Origin: Treponema sp.
GTDB lineage: Bacteria; Spirochaetota; Spirochaetia; Treponematales; Treponemataceae
DNA length: 64,000 nt
Reading direction: 5' to 3'
Assembly (NCBI GenBank): GCA_018385315.1
Contig: JAHAZJ010000149.1
Location: 1 to 64,000 of the forward strand
The position numbers and the translations under genes were made by a program. Below the pieces are notes generated by a model. The model searched no databases. It was not told the origin of the DNA and was given only the letters and a program-made list of their open reading frames with translations. This document shows, in pieces, positions 39,639-52,515 of the stretch. Within the stretch, counting starts at the first letter, position 1. Each line of letters begins with the position of its first letter.

Positions 39639-40070
39639 ATGGCTACAAAAAAAGTTTCTGCTATTATCAAATTGCAGTGTCCTGCAGGAGCAGCAACCCC
39701 AGCCCCTCCAATCGGTCCAGCTCTCGGACCTCACGGTGTAAGTGCTCCAAAATTTGTTCAGGAATTCAATGACAGAACAAAGTCTATGGAAAAAGGATTG
39801 GTAATCCCTGTTGTTATTACAGTTTACCAGGACAAATCTTACACATTCATTCTTAAGACTCCTCCAGCAGCAGTTCTTATTAAGAAAGCATGTAAACTCG
39901 ATAAGGGTTCAGGAAATCCTCTTCGTGATAAAGTTGCTACTCTTTCTAAAGCTGACTTGGAAGAAATCGCAAAAACAAAAATGCCAGATATCAATGCAAA
40001 TGATATTGAAGCAGCAAAAAAAATCATCGCCGGAACAGCACGTTCAATGGGCGTAGAGGTGGAGCAGTAA
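39639..40070 (+). CDS. rplK: 50S ribosomal protein L11
   Basis: [25 protein letters not shown]. Confidence 0.97.
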   Translation: MATKKVSAIIKLQCPAGAATPAPPIGPALGPHGVSAPKFVQEFNDRTKSMEKGLVIPVVITVYQDKSYTFILKTPPAAVLIKKACKLDKGSGNPLRDKVATLSKADLEEIAKTKMPDINANDIEAAKKIIAGTARSMGVEVEQ

Positions 40071-40071
40071 T

Positions 40072-40749
40072 ATGAAACATGGAAAGAAATATAATGCAGC
40101 TGTTGCAAAATATGATCTTACAAAAAAATATGACATCGCTTCAGCTTGTAAAATGATTCAGGATATGAAGTTTGCAAAGTTTGATGAAACTGTAGAAGCT
40201 CACGTTGCTCTTCGTCTTGAAAAAAATGCTACTGTTCGTGATACATTGGTATTCCCAAATCAGTTCCGTGGCGAAAAGAAAGTATTGGTATTCTGTAAAG
40301 ATGACAAAGTAAAAGAAGCTTTGGATGCTGGTGCAGCTTATGCTGGTGAAGAATACATCGAAAAAGTAAAGGGTGGTTGGCTCGATTTTGACGTTTGTGT
40401 TGCTACACCTGATATGATGAAAGATGTAGGTCGTCTTGGTATGGTTCTTGGTCGTAAAGGTCTTATGCCTAACCCAAAAACTGGTACTGTAACTCCAGAT
40501 GTTGCAAATGCTGTTGCAGAACTCAAGAAAGGTCGTACAGAATTCCGTGCTGATAAAGCAGGTATCGTACATATTGCTGTAGGTAAATGTTCTATGGATG
40601 CAGATAAGATCATTGCTAACTTCAACACACTTCTTTCTGAAGTAAGTAAGAAAAAGCCTGTTGGAACAGCAGCAGGATTTATCCAGTCTGTTTCTGTAAG
40701 TTCATCTATGGGCCCAGGTGTTTGGGTTGACTTCAAGGAAGGTGAATAA
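40072..40749 (+). CDS. rplA: 50S ribosomal protein L1
   Basis: [29 protein letters not shown]. Confidence 0.97.
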   Translation: MKHGKKYNAAVAKYDLTKKYDIASACKMIQDMKFAKFDETVEAHVALRLEKNATVRDTLVFPNQFRGEKKVLVFCKDDKVKEALDAGAAYAGEEYIEKVKGGWLDFDVCVATPDMMKDVGRLGMVLGRKGLMPNPKTGTVTPDVANAVAELKKGRTEFRADKAGIVHIAVGKCSMDADKIIANFNTLLSEVSKKKPVGTAAGFIQSVSVSSSMGPGVWVDFKEGE

Positions 40750-41252
40750 TGGCAGTAAGAGCAAAGAAAATTCAGCCAGCTAAAACAGCTGCAATTGAAG
40801 AAGCAAAAAAGATATTTGCTGATTACAGCGATTTTATTTTTGCTGACTACCGTGGATTGACAGTAGAACAGATTACTGCTCTCCGTGATAAACTTCGTGA
40901 AAAGAACGCTGTTCTTAAAGTTGTAAAAAATAACTTTGCACGTATCGCTTTCGAAGATATGAAAGTTGAAAACGTTTCTGATTATCTTAAAGGCCCTACA
41001 GTTGTAGCAATGGCTAAAGAAGATTCAAACGAAGTTGCTAAAGTTCTTTTCGACTTTGCAAAAGATGCTCCAGCTCTTTCAGTAAAAGGTGCTAGCATTG
41101 CAAATGAAATCTATGATCAGGCTAAAATCGAAGCTTATTCAAAGGTTCCTGGAAAGAAACAGCTTTATGCTATGCTTATGTCTGCAATGAATGGTCCAAT
41201 CCAGAAACTTGCAGCTACATTACAGGCTTACGCAGACAGCAAATCAGAATAG
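40749..41252 (+). CDS. rplJ: 50S ribosomal protein L10
   Basis: [37 protein letters not shown]. Confidence 0.96.
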   Translation: MAVRAKKIQPAKTAAIEEAKKIFADYSDFIFADYRGLTVEQITALRDKLREKNAVLKVVKNNFARIAFEDMKVENVSDYLKGPTVVAMAKEDSNEVAKVLFDFAKDAPALSVKGASIANEIYDQAKIEAYSKVPGKKQLYAMLMSAMNGPIQKLAATLQAYADSKSE

Positions 41253-41396
41253 GATTTACTATTCAAAAATTAAACATTATACCTGGTCAGGCTTCATAAC
41301 TGTCGACTGTCCGGGTTAAAAAGCGAAAATGCTCAGTAGAGATAAATTCGCAACCACTTAAGTGGAAATAAAAATATTTATTGTAAGGAAGACAAT

Positions 41397-41771
41397 ATGG
41401 CAGTTACAAAAGAAGAAATTCTCGACACAATCGCAGCTATGTCAGTTCTCGAAGTATCAGAACTCGTAAAGGCAATGGAAGAAAAATTTGGTGTTACAGC
41501 AGCAGTTGCAGTAGCAGCAGGTCCAGCAGTAGCAGCTGGTGGTGCAGCAGAAGAACAGACAGAATTCACAGTTACATTGGAATCATTCGATGCAGCTCAG
41601 AAAATTCCTGTTATCAAAGCTGTTCGTGAAATCACAGGTCTCGGACTTGGTGAAGCTAAAGCTCTTGTAGAAGGTGCTCCAAAAGCTCTTAAAGAAGGTG
41701 TAAGCAAAGCTGACGCTGACGAAATGATTAAGAAAATCGAAGCAGCTGGTGGTAAAGCTAGCAAGAAATAA
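41397..41771 (+). CDS. rplL: 50S ribosomal protein L7/L12
   Basis: [62 protein letters not shown]. Confidence 0.97.
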   Translation: MAVTKEEILDTIAAMSVLEVSELVKAMEEKFGVTAAVAVAAGPAVAAGGAAEEQTEFTVTLESFDAAQKIPVIKAVREITGLGLGEAKALVEGAPKALKEGVSKADADEMIKKIEAAGGKASKK

Positions 41772-41799
41772 TAGTTTCATAGCTTAGAAACTATATTCA

Positions 41800-41835
41800 G
41801 GGGATGCCTAAAGAAGTAATTCTTTGGGTATCCCC
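41800..41835 (+). promoter_or_regulatory. 16-bp stem-loop between rplL and rpoB (attenuator or processing site)
   Basis: GGGGATGCCTAAAGAA-GTAA-TTCTTTGGGTATCCCC (two G-U pairs); only TTT follows. Confidence 0.75.
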
Positions 41836-41947
41836 TTTAGTCGTATTTAGAACAATTGTCATATTAATGACAGAATCAGTTTTATCTGTGCTGTACAGAG
41901 TTTCTAGTATGTAGCAGATAATCAACTGAACAAAATATCAGGGGGAA

Positions 41948-44900
41948 ATGATGTTCGCGAAAACACGGACTATCAACCGTCAGTACATTGGTAAAGATAT
42001 TCAAAGCTTTATGGATGTACCAAATCTTATTGCAATCCAGACAGCATCTTATGAAAGTTTTCTTCAGGCTGATGCCTTAAAAGAAAAGAAAGAAATTTTA
42101 CAGCAGGGACTTCAAGACGTATTTACATCTACATTCCCAATCGAAAGTCCTAATGGTGATATGGCTCTGGAATATGAATTCTATGAATTGGATTGGGACA
42201 ATATTAAATTTTCCGAAATTGAATGTAAAAAGAAGGGTTTAACTTATTCTGTTCCTTTAAAAGCTAGAATTAGTTTAAATTTCCTTCAGACTGGAGCTAT
42301 TCTCCAGAAAGATATATACATGGGAGATATTCCTCTCATGACAGATCGTGGTACATTCGTTATTAACGGCGCAGAACGCGTTGTTGTATCACAGATTCAC
42401 CGTTCTCCAGGTGTAATTTTCTGCCATGACAAAGGTCTTTATTCTTCTCGTATTATTCCTTACCGTGGTTCATGGTTGGAATTTGAAATTGATCAGAAAA
42501 AAGAATTAATCTTCGCTAAAATTGACCGCAAAAAGAAAATCTTAGGAACTGTATTCCTTCGTGCTCTTGGTTATTCAACCCGTGAAGAAATTATTCGTTG
42601 TTTCTATGATGTTGAAGATATTGATGTAAAATCAGACGCAGCTTCAAGAGAAGCACTGGTTGATAAAGTATTGGCTGATGCAATCATCATTAAAGATGAA
42701 AATGGTGAAGAAAAACGTCTTTTTAATGCAGGTGCCAAACTTCATCCTCATGATGTTGATGAACTTGTTGCAAATAATATCGAAAAAATTTGTGTAATCA
42801 GATTTGATACAAGAACAGGAAATGGCGAAAATACTTCTTTGAATTCACAGATGATTATTAACTGTTTTGAAAGAGAAGAAGTTAAATTTGTAAGAGAAGG
42901 TTCAGTAGATAACGAACCTACTAAAGAAGATTGTCTTGCAGCAGTTTATGCAATTCTTCAGCCTGGTGAACCAATGACTGTAGATCAGGCAGAAAAAGAT
43001 TTGAACTCACTGTTCTTCTCTGAACGACGTTATGATCTTGGTCGTGTTGGTCGTTACAAGTTGAATATGAAATTTGGTTACGATGATGATGTAAAAGATT
43101 TTACTCTTATCAAAGATGATATTATCAATACAATGAAAACTCTTATTAAAGTTTACATTGGTGAAGAACAAATTGATGATATTGATCATTTAGGTAACCG
43201 TCGTGTTCGTTCTGTTGGTGAATTGATGACTATTCAGTTGAAATCAGCATTTGCCCGCATGGAACGCATTGCAAAAGAAAGAATGAGTCTTAAAGAAACA
43301 GATACAATGAAACCTCAGGATTTGATTTCTATCAAACCTATTGTTGCATCTATTAAGGAATTCTTTGGTTCATCACAGCTTTCTCAGTTCATGGATCAGG
43401 TAAACCCTCTTGCTGAACTAACACATAAACGTCGTTTGAATGCTCTTGGTCCTGGTGGTCTTTCTCGTGATCGTGCTGGTCTTGAAGTTCGTGATGTACA
43501 TTATTCACATTATGGTCGTATGTGTCCTATTGAAACTCCTGAAGGTCCAAACATTGGTCTTATTGTTTCAATGGCTATGTTCACAAAAATCAATGATTAT
43601 GGTTTTCTTGAAGCTCCATTCCGTAAAGTTGAAAATGGTAAGGTAACTGATAAGGTTGAATACCTTACAGCAATGGAAGAAGATAAATATTACATTGGTC
43701 AGATTGTCGAAGGTCTTAAATCTGATGGTTCATTCCCTACAGAAACAATTCCTTGTCGTAAACATGGGGACTATACTCAGCGTTCACCTATGGATGTTCA
43801 GTATATTGACGTTTCTCCTCGCCAGGTAATTTCAGTTTCAGCTTCTTTGATTCCATTCCTTGAACATGACGATGCTAACCGTGCTCTCATGGGTTGTAAC
43901 ATGCAGCGTCAGGGTGTTCCATTGTTGTTCCCAGAACCACCTCATGTTGGTACTGGTATGGAAAGAAAAACAGCATACGATTCAGGTGTACTTGTAAAAG
44001 CAAATCGTGCCGGTGTTGTTTCATATGTTTCAAGTGATACTGTAAAAGTAAAAGTTGATGGCTCTGATGAGGTTGATACTTATACACTTTTGAAATATCA
44101 GAGAACAAACCAGGATACTTGTTATCATCAGCGTCCTACAGTAGAAGTTGGTGAAAAAGTAGAAAAAGGTAGTGTTCTTGCAGATGGTCCAGCAACATTT
44201 AATGGTGAACTTGCTCTTGGTAGAAACCTCTTAGTTGGATTCGTACCTTGGAATGGATACAACTATGAAGACGCCGTTTTGATTTCACAGAGAGTTGTTC
44301 GTGAAGATATGTATACTTCTATCCATATCAAAGAATACTCTATTGAAATTCGCGAAACAAAACTTGGTCCAGAAAAGATTACTCGTGATATTCCTAATAC
44401 TTCTGAAAAAGCTCTTGCTAATCTTGATAGTGAAGGTATTATCCGTATTGGTTCTAAAGTACGCTCTGGTGATATTCTTGTTGGTAAAGTTACTCCAAAA
44501 TCGGAAACAGAAACTACTCCAGAATTTAAGCTTTTGAACTCAATCTTCGGTGAAAAAGCTAAGGAAGTTCGCGATAGTTCACTTCATGTACCTCATGGAG
44601 TAGAAGGTATTGTAATTGATATCCAGCAGTTGAGTCGTCTTAACGGTGATGATTTGAACCCTGGTGTAGATAAAGTTGTAAAAGTTCTTATTGCTAACAA
44701 ACGTAAGTTACGTGAAGGTGATAAGATGGCTGGTCGCCACGGAAACAAAGGTGTTGTTTCTCGTATTTTACCAATTGAAGACATGCCTTATTTGGAAGAT
44801 GGTACTCCACTTGATGTTTGTTTGAACCCACTTGGTGTACCTTCTCGTATGAACATTGGACAGATTATGGAATCTGAACTTGGTATTGCTGGTAAATATT

Positions 44901-45484
44901 TGAATCAGTTCTTTGAATCACCAGTATTCCAGTCTCCATCACAGAAACAAATTGCTGATAAACTTGAAGAAGCAGGTCTTCCAAGAAGTTGTAAACAGAT
45001 TGTTCACGATGGTAGAACAGGTGAAGCTTTTGTAAATCCAATTTTCGTTGGTGTAATTTATTATCTTAAACTTCATCACCTTGTTGATGATAAGATGCAC
45101 GCTCGTTCAACAGGTCCTTACTCACTTGTTACTCAGCAGCCACTTGGTGGTAAAGCTCAGTTTGGTGGTCAGCGTCTTGGTGAAATGGAAGTTTGGGCTC
45201 TTGAAGCTTACGGTGCCGCAAACACATTGCAGGAAATGATGACAATTAAGTCTGATGATATGAATGGTCGTTCTAAGATTTATGAATCTATCGTAAAAGG
45301 TGATCCATCATCTCCAATCGGAATCCCAGAATCATTCAATGTATTGGTTCAGGAACTTCGAGGTTTGGCTCTTGATTTCACAATTTATGATGCTAAGGGT
45401 AAACAGATTGCTCTTACAGAACGTGATCAGGAATTAATTGAAAAGAATGCTTCCGGTTTTGATAAGGAGGATAAAAATGCGTGA
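41948..45484 (+). CDS. rpoB: DNA-directed RNA polymerase beta subunit
   Basis: [60 protein letters not shown]. Confidence 0.98.
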   Translation: MMFAKTRTINRQYIGKDIQSFMDVPNLIAIQTASYESFLQADALKEKKEILQQGLQDVFTSTFPIESPNGDMALEYEFYELDWDNIKFSEIECKKKGLTYSVPLKARISLNFLQTGAILQKDIYMGDIPLMTDRGTFVINGAERVVVSQIHRSPGVIFCHDKGLYSSRIIPYRGSWLEFEIDQKKELIFAKIDRKKKILGTVFLRALGYSTREEIIRCFYDVEDIDVKSDAASREALVDKVLADAIIIKDENGEEKRLFNAGAKLHPHDVDELVANNIEKICVIRFDTRTGNGENTSLNSQMIINCFEREEVKFVREGSVDNEPTKEDCLAAVYAILQPGEPMTVDQAEKDLNSLFFSERRYDLGRVGRYKLNMKFGYDDDVKDFTLIKDDIINTMKTLIKVYIGEEQIDDIDHLGNRRVRSVGELMTIQLKSAFARMERIAKERMSLKETDTMKPQDLISIKPIVASIKEFFGSSQLSQFMDQVNPLAELTHKRRLNALGPGGLSRDRAGLEVRDVHYSHYGRMCPIETPEGPNIGLIVSMAMFTKINDYGFLEAPFRKVENGKVTDKVEYLTAMEEDKYYIGQIVEGLKSDGSFPTETIPCRKHGDYTQRSPMDVQYIDVSPRQVISVSASLIPFLEHDDANRALMGCNMQRQGVPLLFPEPPHVGTGMERKTAYDSGVLVKANRAGVVSYVSSDTVKVKVDGSDEVDTYTLLKYQRTNQDTCYHQRPTVEVGEKVEKGSVLADGPATFNGELALGRNLLVGFVPWNGYNYEDAVLISQRVVREDMYTSIHIKEYSIEIRETKLGPEKITRDIPNTSEKALANLDSEGIIRIGSKVRSGDILVGKVTPKSETETTPEFKLLNSIFGEKAKEVRDSSLHVPHGVEGIVIDIQQLSRLNGDDLNPGVDKVVKVLIANKRKLREGDKMAGRHGNKGVVSRILPIEDMPYLEDGTPLDVCLNPLGVPSRMNIGQIMESELGIAGKYLNQFFESPVFQSPSQKQIADKLEEAGLPRSCKQIVHDGRTGEAFVNPIFVGVIYYLKLHHLVDDKMHARSTGPYSLVTQQPLGGKAQFGGQRLGEMEVWALEAYGAANTLQEMMTIKSDDMNGRSKIYESIVKGDPSSPIGIPESFNVLVQELRGLALDFTIYDAKGKQIALTERDQELIEKNASGFDKEDKNA

Positions 45485-48400
45485 TGTACAGGATTTTGAC
45501 AGCTTAAAAATTAAACTGGCTTCTCCAGAAACTATTAAATCATGGTCATATGGTGAAGTTGAAAAACCTGAAACTATTAATTATAGAACACTTCGTCCAG
45601 AGAAAGCAGGTTTGTTCTGTGAAAAAATCTTTGGTACAACAAAGGAATGGGAATGTTACTGTGGTAAATTCAAATCTATCCGTTATAAGGGTGTTATTTG
45701 TGACCGCTGTGGCGTTGAAGTTACTCATTTCAAAGTACGCCGTGAAAGAACAGGTCATATTGAACTTGCAGCACCTGTAAGCCATATTTGGTATTACCGT
45801 TCAGTTCCTAGCCGTATGGGTCTTCTTCTTGATCTCCAGGTAGCAGCTCTTCGTTCAGTTTTGTACTATGAAAAATATATTGTAATTGATGCTGGTGATA
45901 CTGACCTTAAAAAAATGCAGTTACTTACTGAAGATGAATATCAGACTGCATTGGATCATTATGGTAATGCTTTCCATGCTGATATGGGTGCTGAAGCAAT
46001 TAAAACATTGCTGGAAGGTCTTGATCTTGATGCCTTAGCTGCTGAATTGCGTTCAAAGATGATTGAAAAGGGACAGAAGTCAGATAAACGTTTACTTCGT
46101 CGTATTGAAATTGTAGAAAATTTCCGTGCATCTGGAAATAAAGTTTCCTGGATGATTTTGGATGTAATTCCTGTAATTCCTCCAGAGTTGCGCCCTATGG
46201 TTCAGCTTGATGGTGGACGTTTCGCTACATCTGACTTAAATGATTTGTATCGTCGTGTAATTAACCGTAATAATCGTTTAAAGAAATTGCAGCAGTTATC
46301 TGCTCCAGATATTATTATCCGCAATGAAAAACGTATGCTTCAGGAAGCAGTTGATGCATTGTTTGATAATACAAAACGTAAACGTGCAGTTAAGGGTGCT
46401 TCAAATCGTCCTCTTAAATCAATTTCAGATATGCTTAAAGGTAAACAGGGTCGTTTCCGTTTGAACCTTCTTGGTAAACGAGTTGACTACTCTGGACGTT
46501 CTGTAATTGTTGTTGGTCCTGAATTGAAGCTCTGGCAGTGTGGTCTTCCTACAAAAATGGCTCTGGAATTATTCAAGCCATTCTTGATGAAAAAACTTGT
46601 TGATAAAGACGTTGTATTTAACATTAAGAAAGCAAAAATGCTTGTAGAATCTGAATCACCAGAAGTATTTGCTATTCTTGATGAAGTAGTTAAAGAACAC
46701 CCTGTTATGTTAAACCGTGCTCCTACACTTCACCGTCTTGGTATTCAGGCATTTGAACCTGTATTAGTAGAAGGAAAAGCTCTTAAACTTCACCCACTGG
46801 CATGTAAAGCTTTCAACGCCGACTTCGATGGTGACCAGATGGCTATTCACGTACCATTAACACAGGCTGCTCAGATGGAATGCTGGACATTGATGCTTTC
46901 TGCAAGAAACTTACTTGACCCAGCAAACGGTAATACTATCGTTGCTCCATCTCAGGATATGGTTCTTGGTATTTATTACATGACAGCTATAAAACCAAAT
47001 GCAAAAGGTACTGGAAAACGCTTTAGTTCTCCTGATGAAGTACGTCTTGCTGCTGAAAGTGGAAATATTGAATGGCAGGCACTTATTAAAGTTCCAGCTC
47101 CAAAAGCTTCTTTTGATTCGAAAGCTCTTAAAGTTAAGGGTGATGAAGAATTTATTAGTGGAACACAAGATTTTGCTGAAGGTGATTTAATTGAAACTTC
47201 TGCTGGTCGTCTTGCATTCAATGAAGCAATGCCAGAAGGTGTTGATTATGTAAACCGTCAGATGTTCGATAAGTCTCTTAAAGCTATGATTGAACATGTA
47301 TATCATACAAAAGGCTCTTGGCTCACAATTCAGATGCATGATGCAATCAAAGATGTAGGATATAAAAACGCTACATTCTATGGTGCAACACTTTGTATGG
47401 ATGATATTCTTGTTCCAGATGTTAAAAAAGAAATGATCGAAAAAGCAAATGCTGAAGTAGATGCAGTAATTAAAAAGGCTAGTAAAGGTCTTATTACTTC
47501 TGATGAACGCTATAATAAAGTTACTAACATCTGGTCTAGAACTAATGAACAGCTTACAAAGATCATGATGGATAACCTTGAAAAAGATAAAGATGGTTTC
47601 AATACTATCTGGATGATGGCTAAATCTGGTGCCCGCGGTTCTCGTGGTCAGATTTCTCAGCTTGCCGCAATGCGTGGTTTGATGACAAAACCTAATGGTC
47701 AGATTATTGAACTTCCTATTCGTGCAAACTTCAAGGAAGGTCTTTCGGTTATCGAATACTTCATTTCTACAAACGCCGCTCGTAAAGGTCTTTCCGATAC
47801 AGCGCTTAAAACAGCTGATGCTGGTTATATGACCCGTCGTCTTGTTGATGTTGCTCAGGATGTTGTAATTAATGAAGAAGACTGTTGTACAATCAATGGT
47901 ATTGATTATGCTGCAATAAAAGATGGAGATGATATTAAAGTTCATCTTAAAGACAGAATTGTAGGTCACTTTACTATTGAACGTGTTGTTCATCCAATTA
48001 CAGGCGAACTTCTTTGTGATGTTAATCAGTATATTGATGAAAACATGGCTGCTTTAATTGAAGAAGCTGGTGTTGAAAAAGTAAAACTTAGAACAGTACT
48101 TACATGTGAAGCAAAACATGGTATTTGTGTAAAATGTTACGGTAAAAACCTTGCACGTAATAAGATTGTTGAAATTGGTGAAGCAGTTGGTATTATTGCT
48201 GCTCAGTCAATTGGTCAGCCAGGTACACAGCTTACACTTCGTACATTCCACTCTGGTGGTACTGCAGATGTAGCTACAGATGATGATAGAATTGTTCTTA
48301 AGTTCAATGCATTCATTAAAGATATTACTGGTACACATGTTGAAAAAGATGGAAACTGGTTATTTACTCGTAAAGGTACAATGACTGTAATCCGAATTCT

Positions 48401-49781
48401 TGATCAGATTGATTTTAATTCTTCTGACAAAATTCTTGTTAGTGATGGTGAAAAGGTTATGCGTGGTAGTCCACTCATTAATCAGAACGGAAAAGATGTT
48501 TGTGCATCTGTAAACGGTTCAATCATCATTAAAGATAATGTTCTTTATCTTGTAAGTAAGGAACAGGCTCTTACAATTTCAAACGGTTCTACAATTTATG
48601 TAAAAGCTGGTGACATTGTTAAGAAAGGTGAAGCAATTGGTAAATTCGAACAGTACTTTGAACCAATTCTTGCTGAAAGCGATGGTTATATCCACTTTGA
48701 AGATATTATCGTTGGTTCTACACTTGAAGAAAAACATGATCTTAAAACAGGCATGGTAGAAAGAGTTATTTCTGATCTTCACCTTGATGTAAAACAGCCA
48801 AGAATCTTTATTACAGATGAAGCTGGAAACGAAATGGGAACATATTACTTACCTGCAGGTGCTAACCTTGTTGTAGAAGATAAAGCTCCTGTTAAAGCCG
48901 GTGATATGCTTGCTAAGATTCCAAAAGAAGCTGTTAAATCAAACGATATTACTGGTGGTCTTCCACGTGTATCTGAATTGTTTGAAGCTCGTAAACCAAA
49001 AGTTCCTTGTGTACTTGCTCAGATTTCTGGAACAGTTAAATTCAAGGGTATTACTAAAGGTAAGAGAATTGTTACTATCGAAGATGAATTCGGTAAAGTA
49101 TTTGAACACCTTGTATCTATGACAAAACGTATGATTGTACGTGATGGTGATAAGGTTGAAGCAGGTGAACCATTGTGTGCTGGTGCTCCAGTTCCACAGG
49201 ATGTACTTGCAATTCTTGGTGAAAATGCATTACAGAATTACTTGATGGATGAGATCCAGGGTGTTTATCGTACACAGGGTGTAGAAATTAATGATAAACA
49301 TATTGGTATTATTGTTCGTCAGATGCTTAGAAAGGTAGAGGTTGTAGCCGTTGGTGATACAAGATTTATTTTTGGACAGCAGGTTGATAAATATAAGTTC
49401 CATGAAGAAAATCAGCGTGTAATTAATGAAGGTGGACAGCCAGCTATTGGTCGTCCAATGTTCCAGGGTATTACTAAAGCATCTTTGAATGTAGATTCAT
49501 TCATTTCTGCTGCATCATTCCAGGAAACAACAAGAGTTCTTACAAATGCTGCTATTTCTGGTGCAACTGATGGTTTACACGGTATCAAGGAGAATGTTGC
49601 AATTGGTCACATGATTCCTGCTGGTACTGGTATTAAGAATTATAAAGACATTAAGCTTTTTGATGATGGTGATAAAGATTTAGATGTTCAGATGAATGAA
49701 ATTCTTGAACGTCGTCGTCAGGAAGAAGAAACTGAATCTGTAGTTGAAGAAGCAGCTTATGATTCAGAAGAAAATGACTAA
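45477..49781 (+). CDS. rpoC: DNA-directed RNA polymerase beta' subunit
   Basis: [47 protein letters not shown] at 45477. Confidence 0.98.
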   Translation: MRDVQDFDSLKIKLASPETIKSWSYGEVEKPETINYRTLRPEKAGLFCEKIFGTTKEWECYCGKFKSIRYKGVICDRCGVEVTHFKVRRERTGHIELAAPVSHIWYYRSVPSRMGLLLDLQVAALRSVLYYEKYIVIDAGDTDLKKMQLLTEDEYQTALDHYGNAFHADMGAEAIKTLLEGLDLDALAAELRSKMIEKGQKSDKRLLRRIEIVENFRASGNKVSWMILDVIPVIPPELRPMVQLDGGRFATSDLNDLYRRVINRNNRLKKLQQLSAPDIIIRNEKRMLQEAVDALFDNTKRKRAVKGASNRPLKSISDMLKGKQGRFRLNLLGKRVDYSGRSVIVVGPELKLWQCGLPTKMALELFKPFLMKKLVDKDVVFNIKKAKMLVESESPEVFAILDEVVKEHPVMLNRAPTLHRLGIQAFEPVLVEGKALKLHPLACKAFNADFDGDQMAIHVPLTQAAQMECWTLMLSARNLLDPANGNTIVAPSQDMVLGIYYMTAIKPNAKGTGKRFSSPDEVRLAAESGNIEWQALIKVPAPKASFDSKALKVKGDEEFISGTQDFAEGDLIETSAGRLAFNEAMPEGVDYVNRQMFDKSLKAMIEHVYHTKGSWLTIQMHDAIKDVGYKNATFYGATLCMDDILVPDVKKEMIEKANAEVDAVIKKASKGLITSDERYNKVTNIWSRTNEQLTKIMMDNLEKDKDGFNTIWMMAKSGARGSRGQISQLAAMRGLMTKPNGQIIELPIRANFKEGLSVIEYFISTNAARKGLSDTALKTADAGYMTRRLVDVAQDVVINEEDCCTINGIDYAAIKDGDDIKVHLKDRIVGHFTIERVVHPITGELLCDVNQYIDENMAALIEEAGVEKVKLRTVLTCEAKHGICVKCYGKNLARNKIVEIGEAVGIIAAQSIGQPGTQLTLRTFHSGGTADVATDDDRIVLKFNAFIKDITGTHVEKDGNWLFTRKGTMTVIRILDQIDFNSSDKILVSDGEKVMRGSPLINQNGKDVCASVNGSIIIKDNVLYLVSKEQALTISNGSTIYVKAGDIVKKGEAIGKFEQYFEPILAESDGYIHFEDIIVGSTLEEKHDLKTGMVERVISDLHLDVKQPRIFITDEAGNEMGTYYLPAGANLVVEDKAPVKAGDMLAKIPKEAVKSNDITGGLPRVSELFEARKPKVPCVLAQISGTVKFKGITKGKRIVTIEDEFGKVFEHLVSMTKRMIVRDGDKVEAGEPLCAGAPVPQDVLAILGENALQNYLMDEIQGVYRTQGVEINDKHIGIIVRQMLRKVEVVAVGDTRFIFGQQVDKYKFHEENQRVINEGGQPAIGRPMFQGITKASLNVDSFISAASFQETTRVLTNAAISGATDGLHGIKENVAIGHMIPAGTGIKNYKDIKLFDDGDKDLDVQMNEILERRRQEEETESVVEEAAYDSEEND

Positions 49782-49791
49782 AAAATAAATA

Positions 49792-49834
49792 AATTCCAAA
49801 GCAGGCAATTGACAACTTGCTTTGGAATTTTGTA
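49792..49834 (+). terminator. Intrinsic terminator after rpoC
   Basis: AATTCCAAAGCA ... TGCTTTGGAATTTT. Confidence 0.85.
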
Positions 49835-49904
49835 TATTTTTAGAACATATTTTTCGTTAATTTCTTCCGGGGTGCTGACCGGAATAGTAATAGGAGAATA
49901 GGCG

Positions 49905-50279
49905 ATGCCTACAATAAATCAATTAATTCGTCAGGGTCGTAAATCTGCTGCGAACAAAACAAAAGCTCCCGCACTTGAGTCTTGTCCACAGAAACGCGGT
50001 GTTTGTACACGTGTTATGACTCAGACACCAAAAAAACCAAACTCAGCATTGAGAAAGATTGCTCGTGTTCGTTTGTCAAATGGTATTGAAGTAACTGCAT
50101 ACATTCCAGGTATTGGACATAACTTGCAGGAACACTCAGTAGTATTAGTACGTGGTGGTCGTGTTAAGGACCTTCCTGGTGTACGTTATCACATCATTCG
50201 TGGTACAAAAGATACTCTCGGTGTAGAAGACAGAAAACGTGGCCGTTCAAAATACGGTGCTAAAAAACCTAAGGCTTAA
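49905..50279 (+). CDS. rpsL: 30S ribosomal protein S12
   Basis: [32 protein letters not shown]. Confidence 0.98.
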   Translation: MPTINQLIRQGRKSAANKTKAPALESCPQKRGVCTRVMTQTPKKPNSALRKIARVRLSNGIEVTAYIPGIGHNLQEHSVVLVRGGRVKDLPGVRYHIIRGTKDTLGVEDRKRGRSKYGAKKPKA

Positions 50280-50291
50280 TGGAGGACTAAG

Positions 50292-50762
50292 ATGGGAAGA
50301 CATAAGAAATCAATCGAACGTCCATTATTGCCAGACGTTAAATACAACTCAAAAGTTGTTTCAAAATTTGTTTGCCGCATGATGCTTGATGGTAAAAAAG
50401 AGACTTGCCAGAAAATCATTTATCAGGCAATGGATAACCTTAAAGCTAAAACTGACAAGGATCCACTTGAAGTTCTTTTAAAGGCACTTGAAAATGTAAA
50501 ACCAATGGTAGAAGTTAAATCTCGCCGTGTTGGTGGTGCTACATATCAGGTTCCAATGGAGATTCGTGAATCACGTCGTGAAGCTCTTGCTATGAGATGG
50601 ATTATTGAAGCTGCTCGTAACAGAAGTGGACACGGAATGGCTGAAACACTTTCTTCAGAACTTTTGGATGCTTACAATAATACTGGTACAGCTTACAAGA
50701 AACGTGAAGATGTACACAAAATGGCTGAAGCTAATAAAGCTTTTGCTCACTACAGATGGTAG
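50292..50762 (+). CDS. rpsG: 30S ribosomal protein S7
   Basis: [39 protein letters not shown]. Confidence 0.98.
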   Translation: MGRHKKSIERPLLPDVKYNSKVVSKFVCRMMLDGKKETCQKIIYQAMDNLKAKTDKDPLEVLLKALENVKPMVEVKSRRVGGATYQVPMEIRESRREALAMRWIIEAARNRSGHGMAETLSSELLDAYNNTGTAYKKREDVHKMAEANKAFAHYRW

Positions 50763-50780
50763 AATTGCTAATCTGATAGA

Positions 50781-50816
50781 AATGGGATATTCTTTTGTGA
50801 ATATCCCATTTTTTTT
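50781..50816 (+). terminator. Intrinsic terminator after rpsG
   Basis: AATGGGATATTC-TTTTGT-GAATATCCCATTTTTTTT. Confidence 0.9.
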
Positions 50817-50837
50817 GACAAAATAGCTTTTATGGTA

Positions 50838-50866
50838 TTGAATAAAAAATCTAAAAAGTGTATAAA
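50838..50866 (+). promoter_or_regulatory. Candidate promoter of the tuf leader
   Basis: TTGAAT - 17 nt - TATAAA. Confidence 0.45.
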
Positions 50867-50872
50867 TTAAGA

Positions 50873-51324
50873 ACTAGTCTGTTTTACATAACAGTTATTG
50901 GGTTCTTTGAGAGTCAGGCAGAGTTTAATTGAAAATTAAATTACTGGTGTATCCGTAAAGCTAATCAGAAATGATTTTCAGGTATATACGGCCCTAAAAA
51001 TGTTGGTTTTTACTGTTAGTAAAATGTAGATGACAGGTTTGGGTTTCTGACGGTCTTTCAGTGACAAAAACTCGAATATACCAAACCAGTTGTCAGGTGA
51101 CGGTGATAATGATCGGTGGTACCGGGTTAGAGCATTTCGAAAAATTATGGAATGTTTTGAATGAATACTTTTCTATCCCTTACAATCAATCATATCTACT
51201 CAGTTAATTATTGTGTCTGCGAATGCAATTGTTTCTTAGTGAAGAAATATTGCGTTCTGGCTTAAAGTGCAACACATAAAAATAAATATGCCAGATGAAA
51301 TAGGGTTCTGGCAAGGAGAAAAAC
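50873..51324 (+). ncRNA. Long structured 5' leader (or leader plus embedded ncRNA) upstream of tuf
   Basis: No ORF over 60 aa; multiple complementary segments (AATCA-GAAA-TGATT; GACAGGTTTGG/CCAAACCagTTGTC; GAATGCAAT..TTTCTT-agtg-AAGAAA..ATTGCGTTC). Confidence 0.5.
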
Positions 51325-52515
51325 ATGGCAAAGGAGAAGTTCGTTAGAACTAAACCTCACATGAACGTTGGTACTATTGGTCACGTTGACCATGGTAAGA
51401 CTACACTTTCAGCTGCTATTACTACATATTGTGGTAATAAGTTCGGTGATAAAGTTCTTAAGTACGATGAAATTGATAACGCTCCAGAAGAAAAGGAACG
51501 TGGTATTACAATCAATACTCGTCACTTGGAATATCAGTCAGAAAAGAGACACTATGCTCATATCGACTGTCCAGGACATGCTGACTACATTAAAAACATG
51601 ATTACTGGTGCTGCTCAGATGGATGGTTCTATCCTCGTAGTATCTGCTCCAGACTCAGTTATGCCACAGACACGTGAACACTTGTTGCTCGCTCGTCAGG
51701 TAGGTGTACCAAAGATTATCGTTTTCTTAAACAAAGTTGATATGCTCGACGGCGATGAAGAAATGTTAATGCTCGTAGAAGAAGAAGTAAAAGATACTCT
51801 TCAGGAATACGGATTCTCTGCTGATACACCTATCATTAAGGGATCTGCTTTCAAAGCATTAAACGAATCTTCTGATCCAGCTAACACAGCTTGTATTGAA
51901 GAACTTCTTACAGCTATGGATACATGGTTCGATGATCCAGTTCGTGATGATCAGAAACCATTCTTGATGCCAATTGAAGACATCTTCACAATCTCTGGTC
52001 GTGGTACTGTAGTAACAGGTAAAATCGAACGTGGTGTAGTAAACATGAACGATCCTGTACAGATTGTAGGTATTCGTCCAACAGCTGATACAACAGTTAC
52101 TGGTATTGAAATGTTCCAGAAAACACTTGATTCAGGTATGGCTGGTGATAACGTAGGTATCCTCCTCCGTGGTGTTGAAAAGAAAGATGTTGTTCGTGGT
52201 CAGGTTTTGGCTAAGCCAGCTTCTATTACACCTCATACAAAATTCGAAGCACAGCTTTACGTTCTTTCTAAGGAAGAAGGTGGACGACACTCACCATTCT
52301 TCTCTGGATATCGTCCACAGTTCTACTTCCGTACAACAGATATTACAGGTACTATTGAATTGGAAGCTGGAACAGACATGGTAAAACCAGGTGATAACGT
52401 AAAAGTTATCGGTAACCTCATCCACCCAATTGCTATGGATGAAGGTCTTAAACTTGCTATCCGTGAAGGCGGTCACACAATCGCTTCTGGTCAGGTTACA
52501 AAAATTATTGAATAG
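51325..52515 (+). CDS. tuf: Elongation factor Tu
   Basis: [41 protein letters not shown]. Confidence 0.98.
   Translation: MAKEKFVRTKPHMNVGTIGHVDHGKTTLSAAITTYCGNKFGDKVLKYDEIDNAPEEKERGITINTRHLEYQSEKRHYAHIDCPGHADYIKNMITGAAQMDGSILVVSAPDSVMPQTREHLLLARQVGVPKIIVFLNKVDMLDGDEEMLMLVEEEVKDTLQEYGFSADTPIIKGSAFKALNESSDPANTACIEELLTAMDTWFDDPVRDDQKPFLMPIEDIFTISGRGTVVTGKIERGVVNMNDPVQIVGIRPTADTTVTGIEMFQKTLDSGMAGDNVGILLRGVEKKDVVRGQVLAKPASITPHTKFEAQLYVLSKEEGGRHSPFFSGYRPQFYFRTTDITGTIELEAGTDMVKPGDNVKVIGNLIHPIAMDEGLKLAIREGGHTIASGQVTKIIE

Noticed and set aside
40141-40736. Two minus-strand ORFs (143 and 132 aa) antisense to rplA
   Set aside because: Shadow ORFs within a highly conserved ribosomal gene.
47187-47993. 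268-aa minus-strand ORF antisense to rpoC
   Set aside because: Lies entirely inside rpoC; composition rich in Phe/Ile/Asn/Cys/His, typical of an antisense shadow; no family resemblance.
50990-51130. tuf leader considered as tmRNA, RNase P RNA or SRP RNA
   Set aside because: None of the expected conserved blocks (for example GAGGAAAGTCC for RNase P, GGAAGGAAGCAGC for SRP) was found on either strand by eye.
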